From Aliiroseovarius sp. F20344 (GTDB taxonomy: Bacteria; Pseudomonadota; Alphaproteobacteria; Rhodobacterales; Rhodobacteraceae): DNA of 64,000 nt. Below, piece after piece: positions 25,680-35,769 of the stretch. Both the position numbers and the translations under genes were made by a program. Below the pieces are notes generated by a model. The model was given only the letters and a program-made list of their open reading frames with translations. It did not search any database and was not told the origin of the DNA. Every line of letters begins with the position of its first letter. Position 1 is the first letter of the stretch. Location: NCBI RefSeq assembly GCF_023016155.1, contig NZ_JALKBG010000008.1:436501-500500 (forward strand), written 5' to 3'.

Positions 25680-28390
25680 ACCGTATTGTTACCTTTTACT
25701 CCTATAAAGGCGGTGTCGGGCGTACTTTTGCGCTAGCGAATATCGCTGTGCTGCTCGCGAAAATGGGTAAGCGCGTGTTGGTAATGGATTGGGATTTAGA
25801 GGCCCCAGGGCTGCATCGCTACTTTGAAAAATATCAAAACTTATCTGTCGATCGTCACCAAGGACTTATACATCTACTATGTGAAGTTAAGAAGAACCCA
25901 AAAGCCACGTGGCAGTCATACATCACCAAGGTCAGGATGCCAGATGGTGAGCAGATTGATCTGCTTCAAAGTGGCGATCAAGCACCAGACTACGTTGATC
26001 TTGTAGGAAGCTTTTCCTGGAACACTTTCTTTGCGGAAGGGGGCGGCGGCACTTTGTTGGATCAATGGAGAGAAGAATGGAAATCGAATTATGACTTTGT
26101 TCTGGTAGACAGCCGAACCGGCATCACCGATGCTGGCGGTGTTTGTACAATTTACCTTCCCGACATCCTAGTCCTTGCCTTTACTGCCAATGAGCAGAGC
26201 TTATCTCGGGGCATTCAAGTCGTTACGGGCGCTCAGAAAGCACGTCGAGACCTGTCCGTTCCTAGAGCACCCTTAGCGGTGCTGCCATTGCCGGGAAAAT
26301 TCGATGGAAGGGATGAAGTCGATGATGCGCAGATGTGGATGGCGCGATTCGCAAAGGATCTGAAACCATTCTACGAGGATTGGCTCCCGAAGGATATGAA
26401 CCCGCGAAAGATTCTGGAGCTAACGAAAATACCATATATCACAAAATTCAGCTTCGGAGAGCCCTTACCAGTTGTTACCCAGGGAACGACTGATCCAGAA
26501 TTTCCAGGATTTTATCTACAGAATGTTGCAGACTTGTTGGAAAGCGATTTTCGCGGAGCGCGTCAAATCATCGATCCGGATAGTTCTGATCGATATGCTA
26601 AACTACTCCGCTCAGCATTTTCGTCCGATGGTACACTTGATGATGCGTCCATTGAACGATTGATTGATCAAGTAAAAAACGAAAACGGTAACTCTATCGA
26701 GGCTGCAGAGGCTTTGTCTGAGGGAGCTACATTTTTGTCCCGCCGACAGAGATATTTAGATGCGGAGATTTTCTTTCTTCAAGCTATTGATATTTATCAT
26801 CATGTGCTTGGGCCGGATCACCCGACGTTGAACTCCACTATGCGGCGTCTTGCAGGCATGTATCGTGAAATGGGCCGTTTAGACGACGCGCTTCAATGGT
26901 ATGAGCGCTCATTGGTGCAATATGAGAGAACTGGGCGTCGTGACGATCCCGCCATGTTGGCAACGTACAACAATATTGCGGGCATCCATCGGGAACTGGG
27001 CCACTTCGATGACGCGCTTTATTGGTACGAGTACTCGTTGGAGCAATCTGAAATACGGGGTCTTCGCGACGATCCAGCTATTTTAGCAACTTACAACAAC
27101 ATCGCGGGTATCCATCGTGAAATGGGCCGTTTGGAAGATGCGCTTCAATGGTATCGGCGCTCTTTGGAGCATTCTGAGATTGGGGGGCGAAGCGGCGATC
27201 GAGCCATATTAGCAACGTACAACAACATCGCGGGTATCTATCGTGAAATGGGCCGTTTGGAAGATGCGCTTCAATGGTACCGGCACTCGTTGGAGCAATC
27301 TGAGATACGGGGTCGTCGCGACGATCCAGCCATTTTTGCGACGTACAACAACATCGCGGGTATCCATCGTGAAATGGGCCAATTTGAAGATGCGCTTCAA
27401 TGGTACCAGCGCTCGTTGGAGCAATCTAAGATGGGGGGGCGAAGCGACGATCCAGTTATGTTGGCAACGTACAACAATATCGCGGATACTTGTCGTGAGA
27501 TGGGTCGACTAGACGACGCGCTCGAATGGTATAAGCGCGCACTTTTAGTATTCGAAGAGCAGTCTCACTCGAACTCGATGGTGAGTAGGTCGAGCACCCA
27601 TTTTTCGGTCTTGATAGCTCAGAACAACATTGCGAAGACATATCATGAGATGGGCCGCTTGGATGACGCACTTGAGTGGTATGAGCGACCTTTGTCACGA
27701 AGAGATCTGCGTGATTCACCTGCGATTGTTATGCAACTGATGACTGTCGCAGGAATCCTACTCGAAAAAGGCGATGTCCAAAAGGCGGAGATAATTCTTC
27801 TTGACGCATTCATGTCGGCTGTTAAGGAGCGATGGCCAGAAGGCTACGTCTTCCCTGACAACACCAAAAGGGACTTAGCAACACTTTTGGCAGTAGTTGG
27901 GAGAGAAAAAGAAGCCCTAACACTCACCAGAGATTTGCGATTTGACGTCTTCATTTCGTATAACCACAAGGACTCGAAGTTCGTCCGTGAACTCGCGCAC
28001 AGGGTTGAAAGTAGGGGTGTTAAGGTTTGGTTAGACCAGTGGAGTTTACAACCTGGAAGCAGAGTTCAAGAAGCAGTAGCTGACGTGTTGAGTACGATAT
28101 CGTCGATTTTGTACTGTGTTGGAAGTTCGCCATCACCTGAGGCATCTAAGTATCTAGACGATATTCTAGACCATAAAGACCCTCAGGATCCTTTGATAAT
28201 TCCAGTCCTATTGCCAGGTGCGAATTTGGATTGGATGCCAGATTCTCTGCACAATATTCAATTTATTGATCTCCAAGACGGCATCTCGGAAGTCAGTGTT
28301 GATCGGATCGTTTCAGAAATACTGCGAAAGAAATCAGAAGCTGACAATGTTTTTAAGAGTAGAACCCAGGGGCAAAGAACAAGGCATTGA
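25676..28390 (+). CDS. KGGVGR-type ParA-like ATPase + TPR repeats + C-terminal TIR
   Basis: 904 residues. Residues 1-~300 form a SIMIBI/ParA-like NTPase with deviant Walker A FYSYKGGVGRTFALA (residues 7-21), VLVMDWDLEAPGLHRYF and DFVLVDSRTG. Residues ~365-670 are TPRs of about 42 residues (ATYNNIAGIHREMGRLEDAL, QWYRRSLEQSE), six clear and one degenerate. Residues ~755-885 form a TIR domain (FDVFISYNHKDSKFVREL, VWLDQWSLQPGSRV) whose catalytic Glu is less obvious (SSPSPEASKY). Such proteins act as regulated scaffolds: the NTPase switches, TPRs bind partners, TIR signals. The upstream TIR gene overlaps it by 4 bases. Confidence 0.85.
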   Translation: MNRIVTFYSYKGGVGRTFALANIAVLLAKMGKRVLVMDWDLEAPGLHRYFEKYQNLSVDRHQGLIHLLCEVKKNPKATWQSYITKVRMPDGEQIDLLQSGDQAPDYVDLVGSFSWNTFFAEGGGGTLLDQWREEWKSNYDFVLVDSRTGITDAGGVCTIYLPDILVLAFTANEQSLSRGIQVVTGAQKARRDLSVPRAPLAVLPLPGKFDGRDEVDDAQMWMARFAKDLKPFYEDWLPKDMNPRKILELTKIPYITKFSFGEPLPVVTQGTTDPEFPGFYLQNVADLLESDFRGARQIIDPDSSDRYAKLLRSAFSSDGTLDDASIERLIDQVKNENGNSIEAAEALSEGATFLSRRQRYLDAEIFFLQAIDIYHHVLGPDHPTLNSTMRRLAGMYREMGRLDDALQWYERSLVQYERTGRRDDPAMLATYNNIAGIHRELGHFDDALYWYEYSLEQSEIRGLRDDPAILATYNNIAGIHREMGRLEDALQWYRRSLEHSEIGGRSGDRAILATYNNIAGIYREMGRLEDALQWYRHSLEQSEIRGRRDDPAIFATYNNIAGIHREMGQFEDALQWYQRSLEQSKMGGRSDDPVMLATYNNIADTCREMGRLDDALEWYKRALLVFEEQSHSNSMVSRSSTHFSVLIAQNNIAKTYHEMGRLDDALEWYERPLSRRDLRDSPAIVMQLMTVAGILLEKGDVQKAEIILLDAFMSAVKERWPEGYVFPDNTKRDLATLLAVVGREKEALTLTRDLRFDVFISYNHKDSKFVRELAHRVESRGVKVWLDQWSLQPGSRVQEAVADVLSTISSILYCVGSSPSPEASKYLDDILDHKDPQDPLIIPVLLPGANLDWMPDSLHNIQFIDLQDGISEVSVDRIVSEILRKKSEADNVFKSRTQGQRTRH
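26851..27540 (+). repeat. Tandem 126 bp repeats encoding TPR units
   Basis: Five to six units of 126 bp lie head to tail, each encoding 42 residues. Units starting near 26987, 27113, 27239 and 27365 are close to identical at DNA level, including third positions (gggtatccatcgtgaaatgg recurs). This points to recent expansion or gene conversion rather than old conserved TPRs. Confidence 0.85.
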
Positions 28391-28877
28391 ATTGGTTTGC
28401 TGTTTTGAGGAAAACCGATTGTCTTTTCGTGTAGATAGAACCTTGAATTCATAAAGCCTTTAAATTGGCATTTGCAGTGAACGGCTGATCTAACGGTCTG
28501 CACTGCAGTGGACAAAGCTTATGATCAACGGCAGTTCCTGGCTAGACTCGTCCTAATCTTGCTTCTGACTAGAGTAGAGTCTGCGCTGCATTTGATATCG
28601 GCTACGATTCCCAGGTTCGGTGCGCTATGTACCGTGACATTGCCTGGTTTCGGAACCAAGGACTGGCGCCGGAAATTCGCCCTCTAAGGCATTAGGACTA
28701 CCACGAAAGTACGTGGCGCGAGATTTAAGCAAGTTCACGCAGAAATGGCATTGTGTGCGTTGGGATGCCGCCCCAAAGTTGAAATGAAACAAGATTTGAG
28801 ATAGTACTCGACTATTACATAGTGGAATCTGAGGGCGAGCAGTATTGTGTTTTCCTAGCCAATAAGGCCTTCCCACC
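28391..28877. other. 487 bp gene-free region upstream of the six-gene TIR/CHAT operon
   Basis: No ORF here is convincing on either strand. It is the obvious place for the promoter of the operon that starts at 28878, and it separates this operon from the ATPase/TPR/TIR gene. I see no clear operator, riboswitch or terminator. Confidence 0.45.
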
Positions 28878-30407
28878 ATGAGAAAAGCAAAGATTTTTTG
28901 CAGTTATGCGCAAGATGATATTCGAGAGTATGCCAACTTAAGAACAAGTTGGCTAGGCGAGTTATACGCCTCAATAGAACAGAATTTAGGAGCTCGTAAC
29001 ACTCGAAGCCCATACCAGTTTTTGCGCGACCGAGATGGTATGATCGTCGGCGGGGATATCATCCCGGACGCTGTTGCCGAAGCGATCAATAGCTGTGATC
29101 TAGCTGTCCTTTTTATGTCTGAAGCATTTGTTCTTTCAGAAGAATGCGAAAGGGAGGTTCGGCTTCTTGTGGAGTTAAACAAGACGATTATTGTCGTAGA
29201 AATTCTCAAGGATTGGCACGAAATACAGGATTCACGACTGTACGATCTCGGTGAACTATTAGGTAAAGACAAGTTAGCAATACTCTTTTGGGAAATGGAT
29301 GGAGGGCATCCCAAACGACTTGCTTATCCTGTTCCCAGTATTTCCGAGAATAGAGCAGCATTCGACCAGAAGGTACACGAACTAGAGGTCGCTATACGTC
29401 ATCATGCTAATCGGGTTCTGGCATCAGAAAATGAAAAGGTCGATGGCAGGAACGGCGGGGCCAGCACAATTGAAGCGCTATCCCTCCCAGAAGGTGATTC
29501 TGCTGAAAACTTCGATCTGTTTCTCGCCAGCCCTACAGCTGAAGAGGCAAAGCTCACGAACCGGCTAAAACTCGCAATCGAAGCAAAAGGATTTACTGTC
29601 GCTCATTTTGATTTGACCGACGAGAACCTAGTTAAAAACTGGTCATTTGAGGATTTGGTCGAGCTCATAAGATCCTGTAGTCACTTTGCTCAGATCGTTG
29701 GTAGTACGCCGGGGAGGCCAGATTTACTGAACTCAGGCAGGCCGTTGGTAATGGCACAATGCCAAGGAGCGCTCCGTGCAGGTAAGGTGCCACATATTCT
29801 GTTGCGCCCTTCAGTTGATCCTTCTGATTGTGACGCCGCTCATCGTGAGTTCTTGGATAACTGTGGTTATCAGTCCTCAACCGTCGAAGATTTCGAGGGG
29901 TTTCTGGTCAAGCACCTTGAGGAAGCACGGGCAAAGGCAGCGACTCTTTTGCGTCGAGGAGACATGCGCAAACACATGCCAGATGGCGAGCGTAAAGTTA
30001 TTGCGATCGATTTCGATCCAAGCGACCGCGACCGGTTCGATCTTCTTGCTGACCTTCTAGGACAGCATGTTGGGATCGGTGAAAGCATTATGGATAATCC
30101 GGATCACGTTGGAATGAAGCAGGCCGTTCATGACCACGATGCCATTCTTGTAGTTTATGGTCGTCAGCCAGGCGCCCAGAAACGTGCAACAGCACATTTT
30201 CGGCAGTTCTGGAAACTCAGCGGCACCAACAGGTTGGAGGTTTGCAAGCTGGCAATTGGTGACGCTGCTCGTCGCGAGGATCCGCCTTGCCCACGTGCTC
30301 CTGGGGTGCAGCGCATCGATGTCCGCAAAGGAGTGGATGCGAAAGCTGTGTACGCTTTTCTCAACAGTCTCGGAATCGGTTCATCGCCAACTGATACTGG
30401 GGCTTGA
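28878..30407 (+). CDS. Protein with TIR domain and two further TIR-like domains
   Basis: 509 residues. Residues 1-~150 are a TIR domain (AKIFCSYAQDDIREYANL, FLRDRDGMIVGGDI, AVLFMSEAFVLSEECEREV) with the catalytic-type Glu in EECEREV. Residues ~210-350 (NFDLFLASPTAEEAKLTNRL) and ~370-500 (KVIAIDFDPSDRDRFDLL, AILVVYGRQPGAQKRA) follow the same strand/helix order but lack the Glu, so they look like degenerate TIR-like folds for binding or assembly. First gene of the operon; ATG 28878 has AAGG upstream. The STAND gene starts 3 nt after its stop. Confidence 0.78.
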   Translation: MRKAKIFCSYAQDDIREYANLRTSWLGELYASIEQNLGARNTRSPYQFLRDRDGMIVGGDIIPDAVAEAINSCDLAVLFMSEAFVLSEECEREVRLLVELNKTIIVVEILKDWHEIQDSRLYDLGELLGKDKLAILFWEMDGGHPKRLAYPVPSISENRAAFDQKVHELEVAIRHHANRVLASENEKVDGRNGGASTIEALSLPEGDSAENFDLFLASPTAEEAKLTNRLKLAIEAKGFTVAHFDLTDENLVKNWSFEDLVELIRSCSHFAQIVGSTPGRPDLLNSGRPLVMAQCQGALRAGKVPHILLRPSVDPSDCDAAHREFLDNCGYQSSTVEDFEGFLVKHLEEARAKAATLLRRGDMRKHMPDGERKVIAIDFDPSDRDRFDLLADLLGQHVGIGESIMDNPDHVGMKQAVHDHDAILVVYGRQPGAQKRATAHFRQFWKLSGTNRLEVCKLAIGDAARREDPPCPRAPGVQRIDVRKGVDAKAVYAFLNSLGIGSSPTDTGA

Positions 30408-30410
30408 TCA

Positions 30411-33400
30411 ATGGAAGCGGTACTAAGTGATACACCCTATCCAGGTCTCGCGTCCTTTTCACGTCATCAGTACGACATCTTTTTTGGTCGAGACGACCAT
30501 ATCGATGCAATGTTGGAGAAACTGAGTGAATCTCATTTTCTATGTGTGACGGGCCCCTCCGGCTGCGGAAAATCTTCGCTTGCCCGCACCGGGCTTTTTA
30601 ATGCACTCGAATCCGGCTTTCTGCATGGGTATGGATCCGATTGGGTGATCTGTGACTTTTCCCCTGGAAATGAACCGATTTCGCGATTGGTTTGCGGACT
30701 TGCACGTGGAATTGTTCTTGGCGATGCGATGAACGAGTTGGATGCCAAGCAGCAAACCGAAGTTGATGAACTTGCAGCCTACTTCCATAGCAGCATAGAA
30801 AATGCATCAAGTAATCTGAACCTAGCAGCGGACAAGATGTCCACCTTGAAAGATCGCCCAGTAGCCATTCTGGTAGATCAGTTTGAAGAGCTGTTTCGTT
30901 TTGCGCAACGAGACCGCCACGAGGCAGCACGCTTTGTAGATGTTTTGCTTAAGACCGCCAAAGCAGCTGGACGCATATTTGTGATTATCACTGTGCGCAC
31001 CGAAGAATTGTCACGCTGTGCACGCTATCCTGGATTGACGGAAGCTATCAACCAAAGCCAGTTCCTCACGCCCACATTAGATCGCTTTCAGCTTCAGGAG
31101 GCCATTGAAGGTCCAATCCGGTTGTTTGGGGGGGAGGTCGAACCATTGTTGACTGTCCGTATTCTGAACGATCTTGAAAGGGAGATGGATAAGCTACCGT
31201 TGATGCAGCACGCTCTTAGGTTGCTCTATAGTAAGAAAAAGCAAGCGGATCCAGATAAGGCTCCAATCATCGGCCTTGATGATTTCACCGCAGAGTTTAA
31301 TATCTCGAGCCGGATATCCATAGGCGAACCGCGGTCCGCGCTGCGCGAGGCAATGTCATACAGATTGGATGCGATTTATCGGGACCTTCCGAAGGATCTA
31401 AAACGAGTCACTGCTCGGGCGTTTTGTGCGCTGACAAATGTGTCAAGCCAAGGCCGCGATATCCGAAATGCGCTGGATCTGCACGAACTAGCAGAAATTA
31501 TCAACGAACCTGTCGACAAAACAGTCGCACTCGTTCGCAGATTTGCTGAGGGCGAAACTGGGTATCTTCGCTGCGATGGCAAGTTGGACGGAACTGACAA
31601 TCCCAAAATTGACGTTACACATGAATGCGTTCTTCGATTGTGGCGACGCCTTCAGGAGAGATGGTTACCCAAAGAGCTAAAAAACGGACAGTTTCTTAAG
31701 GAGATCGCTCGCCGAACTCAACGTCGTAAAGAGTTGTTGAACAAACCAGGTGGCTGGCGGGCGCGCCTTATGGGAGACGGTTTGTTCCGTGGAGCTGAAC
31801 TGAAGCGTTATGCCGGTTGGTGGAATGATCGCAGCTCCAGACCAAATGGGGCTTGGGCAAGGCGGTATTTAGACGAGGTTAATACTGAAACTGGGCGTGT
31901 TTCATCAAAGGGATCACTACCTGTGACCTTTGCGGGAACTCTTGATTTTATGAATAAATCGATGAATGCCGCAAACAGAAGGACATGGGTTGCGGCTGCT
32001 GCCACGGTCAGCCTGATCGGTTTTGGAGCCTATAGTTTTAATGAGGATCTAAAGGACGAGAGGACAAAAGTAGCACTTGAACTTAGAAGCACGCATGCGC
32101 GTCTTGAGTTGGAAGAGCAACGAAAAGATGCGGCCGAGCAGAAGAACCGCGCGAATGTTGCGAATGCTGTCGCAGCGCTAAACCCTAGCGAACTTGACCA
32201 GAATCCTGTTGAAACTATCGCACTGGGGATCGGTGTAATCAACTCAGCACGTGCCGCCAGTGTGGGCGAAGACACGATGACGTTGGCTAAGAATAAACTC
32301 TGGCTAGCAAACTTCCATACTTTTGAACGTCAGCGTCTGCAGCTGGGATCGGGCAGGGATGGTGATGTATACGCTGCAGATTTTGCCAGAGATGGTGAGC
32401 AGATCATTACTTGGACGCACGTCCCGGAGCTGAGCATCTGGTCGATGTCGAACTCTTCCAAACCTGATACCGTGATCAGTCTCGCGGACAGCTTGACAAA
32501 ACCCGAACGCAAAGCAGGGAGATCAATGCGCGTTGCTCCGGATGGGCATACCGTTGCCGTTGGAACTTGGCGTGGCGCTGTGGCGATGGTTGACCTCAAC
32601 ACTGGTTCTGTTCTTGAGCTATACGCGGGCCCTGATCCGGATGCATCTGCTTCAGTGTTGGATGTCTCTTTTTCCACCGATGGGAATACTTTGGCAGCAG
32701 GATCCCTGGATGGTACTGTTCGTGTTTGGGGCAATTCTGCGCAGGATGGACTGGAGGGATGGAAGCTCCACACTGAAATCCGTCATCAAGCGCCTGTCTA
32801 CTCGGTTGGGTTGAATGATGATGGGACACTTTTGGGCGTTGGCCTTGAGAACGGGATGGTTTGTCTTTCAGCAATAAAGATTTCTGGGTCAGACCGCGTT
32901 TGCGACGGTAACGGACATGTAAGTGGACAAGCTGTCAAGGCCATAAGCTTTCGGCCTGGTGGAGAATACTTTGTAAGTGCTGGCAATGATGACACCGCAG
33001 TGATGTGGGCCTACCGCCCAACTCCAGGCAATGCTCTAGGGTTTGTGCCGGTGGAACTTGGTCCAAGAATCTGGTTCGATAGTGATGTCTGGGATGTTAA
33101 TTTTGATCAACTCGGCACCTACATGGCGGTCATTGTATGGGATGGGGCGATCAAAGTTTTTGATGCTGAGAACTGGAAACCGCTCTCAACCTTCCGCGGT
33201 CACACTCCTCCAACACGCACTGTACGCTTTGATCCCACAGGGCAGTATCTTGTCAGTGCTGGGCACGACAATACTGCGCGTATCTGGTCCCCTTTTGCGT
33301 CTCTTGGAACGGACGAGAAGTTTAGCTTCAGATTTGAAAGCTCCAATCCAGATCGAAGGCATCGCGCCATTCGCAATCTCGCATTTGGGCCTAACGCTGG

Positions 33401-34445
33401 CTGGATTGCCTTCACGGATCGAAACGATGTTTACATAAAGTCAGCAGAAGGCCCTGTTCAGCTATTGGAGGTGCCACGTAACTTCGATGGCATCGTGCCT
33501 GAAATTATTGACCTTGCGGTGGGCGAAATGTCGGGCCATATCGCGGCTTCTCTCGTCACGCCACAAGTTCAGCTATGGAAGCCAACAGGCGATGAAGGTC
33601 AGCTTCAGAGCATCACACTGGATCTGAGTGTAGACGAATTTGATGATGATCTGAGCCGACGCCCTGTTGCCGTCCACCCTGAAGGCAGCGCAGTCGCAGT
33701 CGCGGTGTTGGATAGCACTGGAAACACGAACAGTTTTGGATTTCGTATCTGCGCGCTTTCAGCTGATGGCCTGCAGCCAAGCTGTGGGGCACCAATTGTG
33801 ATCAAGCAGGTGAATCCAGAACTGCTGCCGGATCAATGCGCGAACGAGCCGCCGCGCTTGAATGAACTTGCGTTTTCCAAAGATGGCAAACTCTTAGCCG
33901 CAGCCGGTCAAGACTGTGTCGTGCGCCTATTTGAAATCGACGGTGAAAATTCCAAGTTTAAAGGGCTCGTGACGGGGCACGTTGGCTCGATCACGTCACT
34001 GCATTTTTCCACTGACAACGAAAAACTAATAACCGGCGCGTCGGATTGGTCCGGACGCATTGAAAATCTTAAGACCGGTAAAGTGGTGCAGCTGCTCGGG
34101 CCACACCGATCTGCTTTGACAGGCGTTCGACTTTCACCAGCTGGTCAGACGGCTGTGACCGTCTCAGTTGATGAGCGTTTAATTGTCTGGGATATGGAAG
34201 ACGGTAAACCATTGTCTGTTATGCCTGGCCACTCCAGTAGTATTTTTGCACTTGATATCGCCAAAGATCAAAATGGCCGTGTTTTGATCGCAACCGGATC
34301 ACAGAATGGCGAACTTCAGGTAATTCCGTATTTTGAAAAAGTTAGTGCGCTACAGGAATTCTCGCGAGGCACCCTGTTAAAGGTGGTCGGGCAGGAAGCT
34401 TTGGACGCGTTAGTAGACGGCCCCAACAACGATTTGGCTCAATAG
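30411..34445 (+). CDS. nSTAND1-type NTPase with transmembrane segment and WD40 propeller
   Basis: 1344 residues. It opens with the nSTAND1 pattern YPGLASFSRHQYDIFFGRDD, Walker A GPSGCGKSS (48-56) and Walker B AILVDQFEELF (~150-160), followed by the helical arm of STAND proteins (LPLMQHALRLLY). A hydrophobic helix near 523-545 (WVAAAATVSLIGFGAYSF) and a charged coiled coil (~545-590) follow. From ~640 to the end there are WD40-type blades (VSFSTDGNTLAAGSLDGTVR, YLVSAGHDNTARIWS). In such proteins the propeller senses, the NTPase oligomerises and partners act as effectors. It is the likely core sensor of this operon, anchored in the membrane. Confidence 0.88.
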   Translation: MEAVLSDTPYPGLASFSRHQYDIFFGRDDHIDAMLEKLSESHFLCVTGPSGCGKSSLARTGLFNALESGFLHGYGSDWVICDFSPGNEPISRLVCGLARGIVLGDAMNELDAKQQTEVDELAAYFHSSIENASSNLNLAADKMSTLKDRPVAILVDQFEELFRFAQRDRHEAARFVDVLLKTAKAAGRIFVIITVRTEELSRCARYPGLTEAINQSQFLTPTLDRFQLQEAIEGPIRLFGGEVEPLLTVRILNDLEREMDKLPLMQHALRLLYSKKKQADPDKAPIIGLDDFTAEFNISSRISIGEPRSALREAMSYRLDAIYRDLPKDLKRVTARAFCALTNVSSQGRDIRNALDLHELAEIINEPVDKTVALVRRFAEGETGYLRCDGKLDGTDNPKIDVTHECVLRLWRRLQERWLPKELKNGQFLKEIARRTQRRKELLNKPGGWRARLMGDGLFRGAELKRYAGWWNDRSSRPNGAWARRYLDEVNTETGRVSSKGSLPVTFAGTLDFMNKSMNAANRRTWVAAAATVSLIGFGAYSFNEDLKDERTKVALELRSTHARLELEEQRKDAAEQKNRANVANAVAALNPSELDQNPVETIALGIGVINSARAASVGEDTMTLAKNKLWLANFHTFERQRLQLGSGRDGDVYAADFARDGEQIITWTHVPELSIWSMSNSSKPDTVISLADSLTKPERKAGRSMRVAPDGHTVAVGTWRGAVAMVDLNTGSVLELYAGPDPDASASVLDVSFSTDGNTLAAGSLDGTVRVWGNSAQDGLEGWKLHTEIRHQAPVYSVGLNDDGTLLGVGLENGMVCLSAIKISGSDRVCDGNGHVSGQAVKAISFRPGGEYFVSAGNDDTAVMWAYRPTPGNALGFVPVELGPRIWFDSDVWDVNFDQLGTYMAVIVWDGAIKVFDAENWKPLSTFRGHTPPTRTVRFDPTGQYLVSAGHDNTARIWSPFASLGTDEKFSFRFESSNPDRRHRAIRNLAFGPNAGWIAFTDRNDVYIKSAEGPVQLLEVPRNFDGIVPEIIDLAVGEMSGHIAASLVTPQVQLWKPTGDEGQLQSITLDLSVDEFDDDLSRRPVAVHPEGSAVAVAVLDSTGNTNSFGFRICALSADGLQPSCGAPIVIKQVNPELLPDQCANEPPRLNELAFSKDGKLLAAAGQDCVVRLFEIDGENSKFKGLVTGHVGSITSLHFSTDNEKLITGASDWSGRIENLKTGKVVQLLGPHRSALTGVRLSPAGQTAVTVSVDERLIVWDMEDGKPLSVMPGHSSSIFALDIAKDQNGRVLIATGSQNGELQVIPYFEKVSALQEFSRGTLLKVVGQEALDALVDGPNNDLAQ

Positions 34446-34602
34446 CAAAAATGGAATAAATTTCAGTTTCAGACGAACTATTTGAGCGCTCGGGGACGCT
34501 TCGCTCAAGCGCGATTCTGTCATCTGCGTGTGTAAGCGGCGAGCGATCGTAAACTGTGATAGAATTGAGATCGAAACAGCTAAAGGATTGAAACAAGACC
34601 CC

Positions 34603-35769
34603 ATGCTTTCAACACCCCTACAGGTTTCGATATTCTTAAGTGGCAAAAACCAGGAATCTAATGATTACCGCAAAGCTTTTGTCGACGCATTTCAAGGTGG
34701 TGGCTCAGGTTACCTTGCGGGAGCACCGGATACCGGAGTTCCTGTACGTGAGTTCCTGAAAACGCCTCCTGAACCGCCGGCGGTTATGTTGGCCAGCGCT
34801 CTACATACTCTCAATATCGTTTTGGTTAGCCGAGACATATTGAATGACACGTCAATGGTGGAGTGGCTAAGTCGACTGGCGGATTACATCTCTACTCTCA
34901 ACCAGCAATCGCCTGAAACGCAAGGTCTGCTTGTTTTGGATCTTGATGGCTCACTAGACAAGTTCTTTCAGATGTCATCGTCGGACAGCTGGCCACAGTC
35001 TCTTGCAAGCGAAAGTTTGGGTGAACAAGCCGTGCGTCCTGTCATCGCAAGCCTCATTGCAATCCACCTCGCCTTACAAATCGTCAGTAGTGGCGCAAAG
35101 ATGGGTGGCAAAATCATATTCTTCGTAAGTCATGCCAAACTGGATGGACAGCCATTTGCCGATGCACTTTCGCGACTAATCATGGAGCTTCCTGGGTTTG
35201 CCAAGTTCTATGATGCTCAGGATATTCCCATCGGATCGAACTGGCGTGAAGTTCTTGAAGAAGGAGTTCGGGATTCAATTATGATAGTTTTGCGGAGCAC
35301 GAACTACGAGCTGCGCCCTTGGTGTCGCCAAGAAATCTTATGGGCTGAGGAATATTCCACCCCCTACATTGTGGTGGACTTGCGCCATAGTCTTATTGAA
35401 CCAAGCAGCCAGTTTAATTTCGACAGGGCTCCCACCATTCGTGTACCGGATGGCAATCTATATCGCGTTGTATTTATTGCTTTGCGAGAGGGATTGAAGG
35501 CGCGAATGCACTCTCGGCTGGTCGAAGATCTTTTTCGCCAAAACATACTAAGTCGAAGCCACACAAAGATCTTGCCCCGCCTTCCAACTATGCTCTCAAT
35601 TAAAGTTGCCTGCGCTGACACCGAACAAGGCACACAAACTACAATTGTTTACCCAGATCCTCAGCTGCACAAAGCTGAGAGGTTGGCAGCCAATGCGTTC
35701 GCGACCTCGTACTCAGGAGAATTACGACTAACGACACCCGAAACCTTGATGGTCGGAGGGCTGGAGTGA
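34603..35769 (+). CDS. TIR-domain protein with N-terminal TIR-like region
   Basis: 388 residues from ATG 34603; a GTG at 34528 is in frame but lacks a ribosome site. Residues ~1-150 (QVSIFLSGKNQESNDYRKAF, IVLVSRDILNDTSMVEWLSR) form a divergent Rossmann-like/TIR-like region. Residues ~165-310 are a TIR domain (KIIFFVSHAKLDGQPFADAL, FYDAQDIPIGSNWREVL) with the catalytic-type Glu at E244 in WCRQEIL. A C-terminal ~75-residue tail is unassigned. It overlaps the SLOG-like gene by 4 bases. It follows the STAND/WD40 gene after a 157 bp gap and probably supplies NADase activity to the system. Confidence 0.82.
   Translation: MLSTPLQVSIFLSGKNQESNDYRKAFVDAFQGGGSGYLAGAPDTGVPVREFLKTPPEPPAVMLASALHTLNIVLVSRDILNDTSMVEWLSRLADYISTLNQQSPETQGLLVLDLDGSLDKFFQMSSSDSWPQSLASESLGEQAVRPVIASLIAIHLALQIVSSGAKMGGKIIFFVSHAKLDGQPFADALSRLIMELPGFAKFYDAQDIPIGSNWREVLEEGVRDSIMIVLRSTNYELRPWCRQEILWAEEYSTPYIVVDLRHSLIEPSSQFNFDRAPTIRVPDGNLYRVVFIALREGLKARMHSRLVEDLFRQNILSRSHTKILPRLPTMLSIKVACADTEQGTQTTIVYPDPQLHKAERLAANAFATSYSGELRLTTPETLMVGGLE

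Noticed and set aside
26851-27540. Regular 126 bp repeats considered as a CRISPR array or minisatellite
   Set aside because: The period is a multiple of three, lies in one open frame and encodes TPR units; there are no short repeat/spacer units.
28625-28879. Minus-strand ORF in the gap before the TIR/CHAT operon
   Set aside because: No ribosome site, no protein-like pattern, and it covers the likely promoter region.
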